Below, piece after piece: positions 61,722-64,000 of a stretch of 64,000 bases of DNA. The position numbers and the translations under genes are program-made. Origin of the DNA: NIOZ-UU13 sp964653075 (GTDB lineage: Bacteria > Planctomycetota > Phycisphaerae > Sedimentisphaerales > Anaerobacaceae); the NCBI GenBank assembly GCA_964653075.1, contig CAZZAX010000007.1:15870-79869 (forward strand). The letters run 5' to 3'. Below the pieces are notes generated by a model. It saw only the letters and a program-made list of their open reading frames with translations, did no database searches and was not told where the DNA came from. Every line of letters begins with the position of its first letter. Positions within the stretch are counted from its first letter, which is position 1.

Positions 61722-63107
61722 TTAGATTAAGCCTAATCTTTCGGCCTCGGCGTAGAGGCCGTATTGCTTCATTTTTTTGAACAAAGTTGTACGGTTTATT
61801 TCAAGTGCCTTGGCTGTTGCCTGCCTGTTCCAGTGATTGGCTTCAAGGGCCTGCTGGATAATATTTTTTTCCGGTCCGGCTAATGACCCCTTGAGGCTCA
61901 TCGGTTTGTATGTCTGCTGCTGTTGATTTTGTTCCTGCCTGGTTGAGTTTGGCAGGTCATCGGGACCGATAAATTTATTTTTGCTCAACAGGGCCGCTCT
62001 CTCAATTACATTTTCCAGCTCACGAACATTCCCGGGCCAGGAATAGCGCTCTAAATATTCCATCGCCTCGTCGGTAATACCGAGCTTGTTTTTGCCGTGC
62101 TGGGTCGAATACACCCGCAAAAAGTGTTCACATAACAGCCGGACATCTCCCATCCTTTCGCACAGCGGCGGCAGGTCTATTATTACCACGTTTATCCGGT
62201 AATATAAATCTTCTCGAAACCTGCTTTGTTTTACTTCCTCCTTGAGGTTGCGGTTTGAAGCAAGAATAATGCGTGTATCCACGGTGTGGGTTTTATTACT
62301 GCCGACCGCTTCGAACTGTCTGTCCTCCAACACACGCAGAAGCTTTGCCTGCAGGGCTGCCGAGGCGTTGGCAATTTCATCCAGGAAAATAGTACCTCGG
62401 TCTGCCGCCAGGAACTTGCCTTCTTTATTGTTTACAGCGCCGGTAAAAGAGCCTTTAGCGTGGCCGAATAATTCGCTTTCGAGCAGAGTCTCCGGGAGTG
62501 CCCCGCAGCTCACCTCGATAAATGGTTTATTGCGCCGGCTCGAACGGTGGTGGATTGCTCTTGCCAGCATGCTTTTGCCGGTGCCTGATGGACCGGCCAT
62601 CAGTATTGTGGTCTTGGTATCGGCGACAGCTTCAACAAGGTCGAAGATCTTCGCCATTTTGTAGTTATGGCTGATTATGTTCTCAAGGCGGTATTTCTGC
62701 TCGAGCTGCAGGCGGAGGCTCTCGTTTTCCCTCAGAAGTGATTGCTGCTTAATGGCTTTTTCTACTGCCAGCCGTAGCTCATCATCGACAATTGGCTTGG
62801 TAAGATACTCATAAGCCCCTTGTTTGATGGCTTTTACCGCACTTTCTATTGTGCCATAGCCGGTTATCACGATAGCCACTGTTTGAGGATGGTTTTGCTT
62901 GATAATATCCAGCAATTCGAGACCGTCTCCGTCCGGCAGATTAACGTCTGTTATGACCAGACTATAGTGCTCCTGTTCCAGCCTGGCTAAAGCGCCCTTT
63001 AATGTTTCAGCACCGCTGGCCCGAAATCCTTCAAGTCTCAGGAACTCACAAAGAGAATCCAATATGATTTTATCGTCATCTATAACAAGAATATTCTTTT
63101 CTCTCAT
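61722..63107 (-). CDS. NtrC-family sigma-54-dependent response regulator
   Basis: A 461-residue regulator. The receiver domain has VIDDDKI and VITDVNLPDGDGLELL; the AAA+ domain has Walker A AGPSGTGKSMLARAI and the sigma-54 contact loop GSFTGA (Ser for the common Ala), plus Walker B GTIFLDEIANA; the C-terminal Fis-type helix-turn-helix is NRQATAKALEINRTTLFKKM. It activates sigma-54 promoters when phosphorylated by the kinase encoded just upstream. ATG 63107; the frame is open four codons further to a TTG. Confidence 0.95.
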   Translation of the reverse strand: MREKNILVIDDDKIILDSLCEFLRLEGFRASGAETLKGALARLEQEHYSLVITDVNLPDGDGLELLDIIKQNHPQTVAIVITGYGTIESAVKAIKQGAYEYLTKPIVDDELRLAVEKAIKQQSLLRENESLRLQLEQKYRLENIISHNYKMAKIFDLVEAVADTKTTILMAGPSGTGKSMLARAIHHRSSRRNKPFIEVSCGALPETLLESELFGHAKGSFTGAVNNKEGKFLAADRGTIFLDEIANASAALQAKLLRVLEDRQFEAVGSNKTHTVDTRIILASNRNLKEEVKQSRFREDLYYRINVVIIDLPPLCERMGDVRLLCEHFLRVYSTQHGKNKLGITDEAMEYLERYSWPGNVRELENVIERAALLSKNKFIGPDDLPNSTRQEQNQQQQTYKPMSLKGSLAGPEKNIIQQALEANHWNRQATAKALEINRTTLFKKMKQYGLYAEAERLGLI

Positions 63108-63136
63108 AGAACTTCCCAATCCATTTTATGTTTCTT

Positions 63137-64000
63137 TTATAAATCATTTCCCACCGGCAGATAAACCGTAAAGATACTACCCCCCTCTAAGCTGTTTTCA
63201 GCCGTTATTCGGCCACTGCAGCTTTCAATTATGTCCCTGCATATTGCCAGTCCCAATCCTGTTCCTTTACCTTTGTCTTTTGTTGTAAAGAACGGCTCGA
63301 ATATAGCTTCTGTATTGTCCGCAGGTAAGCCGGTTCCCGTATCGCGAAACTCCGCTGTAATCGTATCGTTCGCAGCCAGGCGCGTTGAGATTCTTAATTC
63401 CCCGCCGTCCGGCATCGCATCCAGTGCGTTCTTGGTGAGATTACAGAAAACCTGAAACAGATTGCCGCTTCTGATTTGTGGTAAGCCGGATGTGTAGTTT
63501 CGCAATATTCGAACATTCGAAGCCTCTGCTTTCGAACCCATTGTTTTAACAGCATCTTCGATAATCTGTTCTATCGAAGTATATTCCAGCGGTATGTAAG
63601 TGCTGCGGGAGAATTCCAGCAGCTCGCTTACGATTTGAACCATTCTCATAAGCCCCTTCCGGCATTGTGCGAGATATTCTTTGGGTTTTGCCAGGTCTTC
63701 CTTCTCGACAATTCTCATTGTAAGATTAACGTATCGCAGAATACCATCAAGAGGGTCATTCAGTTCATGGGCTACCTTAGAGGCGAGTTTGCCGACAGCA
63801 GCCAGTCTTTCAGTGTTGGCAGACTGTCTTTGGGTATTGACCTTTTCGGTTACATCTTCGATTAAGACCAGGGCACCGAGTTTTTTTGCTGTTTTAGCTT
63901 CTTTCAACGGTGTGCAGATAATTCGCAAAAGTTTTGTTTTGCCTTTCGATGTATAAACCACGTCATCGTATCTGGATATTGTTTCTTTTGACATGGCTGA
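63137..64000 (-). CDS. PAS/HisKA histidine kinase, N-terminus outside the window
   Basis: At least 287 residues of a kinase paired with the NtrC-type regulator 29 bases downstream. The visible part begins in a PAS-like segment (LLRIICTPLKEAK, LGALVLIEDVTEKVN), followed by HisKA with KVAHELNDPLDGILR and HATPase with NLTKNALDAMPDGGELR and TKDKGKGTGLGLAICRDII. The frame continues without a stop to the window edge, so the true start is unknown; ATG 63994 would cut into the PAS domain. Confidence 0.9.
   Translation of the reverse strand, partial: SAMSKETISRYDDVVYTSKGKTKLLRIICTPLKEAKTAKKLGALVLIEDVTEKVNTQRQSANTERLAAVGKLASKVAHELNDPLDGILRYVNLTMRIVEKEDLAKPKEYLAQCRKGLMRMVQIVSELLEFSRSTYIPLEYTSIEQIIEDAVKTMGSKAEASNVRILRNYTSGLPQIRSGNLFQVFCNLTKNALDAMPDGGELRISTRLAANDTITAEFRDTGTGLPADNTEAIFEPFFTTKDKGKGTGLGLAICRDIIESCSGRITAENSLEGGSIFTVYLPVGNDL

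Noticed and set aside
1..64000. CRISPR arrays, insertion sequences or prophage
   Set aside because: No regularly spaced direct repeats, transposase, integrase or phage structural genes are seen; the GIY-YIG gene alone is not proof of a mobile element.

Overview
The window looks like a chromosomal piece of an anaerobic, Gram-negative planctomycete-type bacterium, probably Phycisphaerae-like. The pointers are a DUF1559-like prepilin with a C-terminal H-x-G substrate motif, a secreted protein ending in a dockerin-like calcium loop and EHW tail, a Tat-exported sulfatase of the FGly type, a DksA-like protein with reduced zinc ligands, and general gene content. No rRNA is present and the taxonomic call is inference. 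There is one tRNA, tRNA-Leu(GAG).

Positions 1-24.7 kb are almost entirely on the minus strand and carry the core of a Wood-Ljungdahl (reductive acetyl-CoA) system. In transcription order: a 66-residue Cys-rich protein, a ModE-type HTH regulator, a prepilin and a secreted protein, a membrane protein, a THEP1-like NTPase, a MobB-MobA fusion, a DUF3786 protein, CooC, CooS (CO dehydrogenase), AcsB (acetyl-CoA synthase), AcsC (corrinoid protein large subunit), AcsV (corrinoid reactivase), a second CooC/AcsF-type ATPase, AcsD (corrinoid protein small subunit), AcsE (methyltransferase), Fhs and FolD. A consensus promoter lies upstream of the 66-residue gene. Downstream are a beta-barrel protein, AMP-forming acetyl-CoA synthetase and an oxalate/formate-type MFS transporter. 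Formate dehydrogenase and methylene-THF reductase are not here. Mo-cofactor genes fit a need for a Mo/W formate dehydrogenase elsewhere. The pathway could run towards acetate or oxidise it; sequence alone does not decide.

Positions 24.9-31.7 kb are a signalling island: a CxxCH haem-motif histidine kinase, a four-CBS/two-PAS kinase, two receiver proteins and a PAS kinase, partly translationally coupled. Then come a small lipoprotein behind a perfect sigma-70-type promoter, a WbpM/CapD-type sugar dehydratase, a membrane protein, DksA-like and YacG-like proteins, a cobalamin-type ABC transporter (btuF-btuC-btuD) coupled to mutL, and gpmI. Cobalamin uptake fits the corrinoid protein of the acetyl-CoA pathway.

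Positions 43.9-58.2 kb hold DUF2089 and SHOCT/DUF4190-like proteins, queuosine genes (queE, queC, queF), a sulfatase, a zinc-ribbon protein, a glycogen-synthase-like glycosyltransferase, coaE, rho, valS, a DUF151 nuclease-like protein and lspA. queE and queC each carry, inside the reading frame, a copy of the same 50-bp palindromic element; this is the most unusual sequence structure in the window. After tRNA-Leu come a GIY-YIG protein, two tandem NagX/HGSNAT-like acyltransferase paralogues, a candidate small RNA with a CU-rich loop, and an NtrC-type regulator with its kinase, which runs off the window end. Several intergenic regions hold short self-similar or palindromic repeats.
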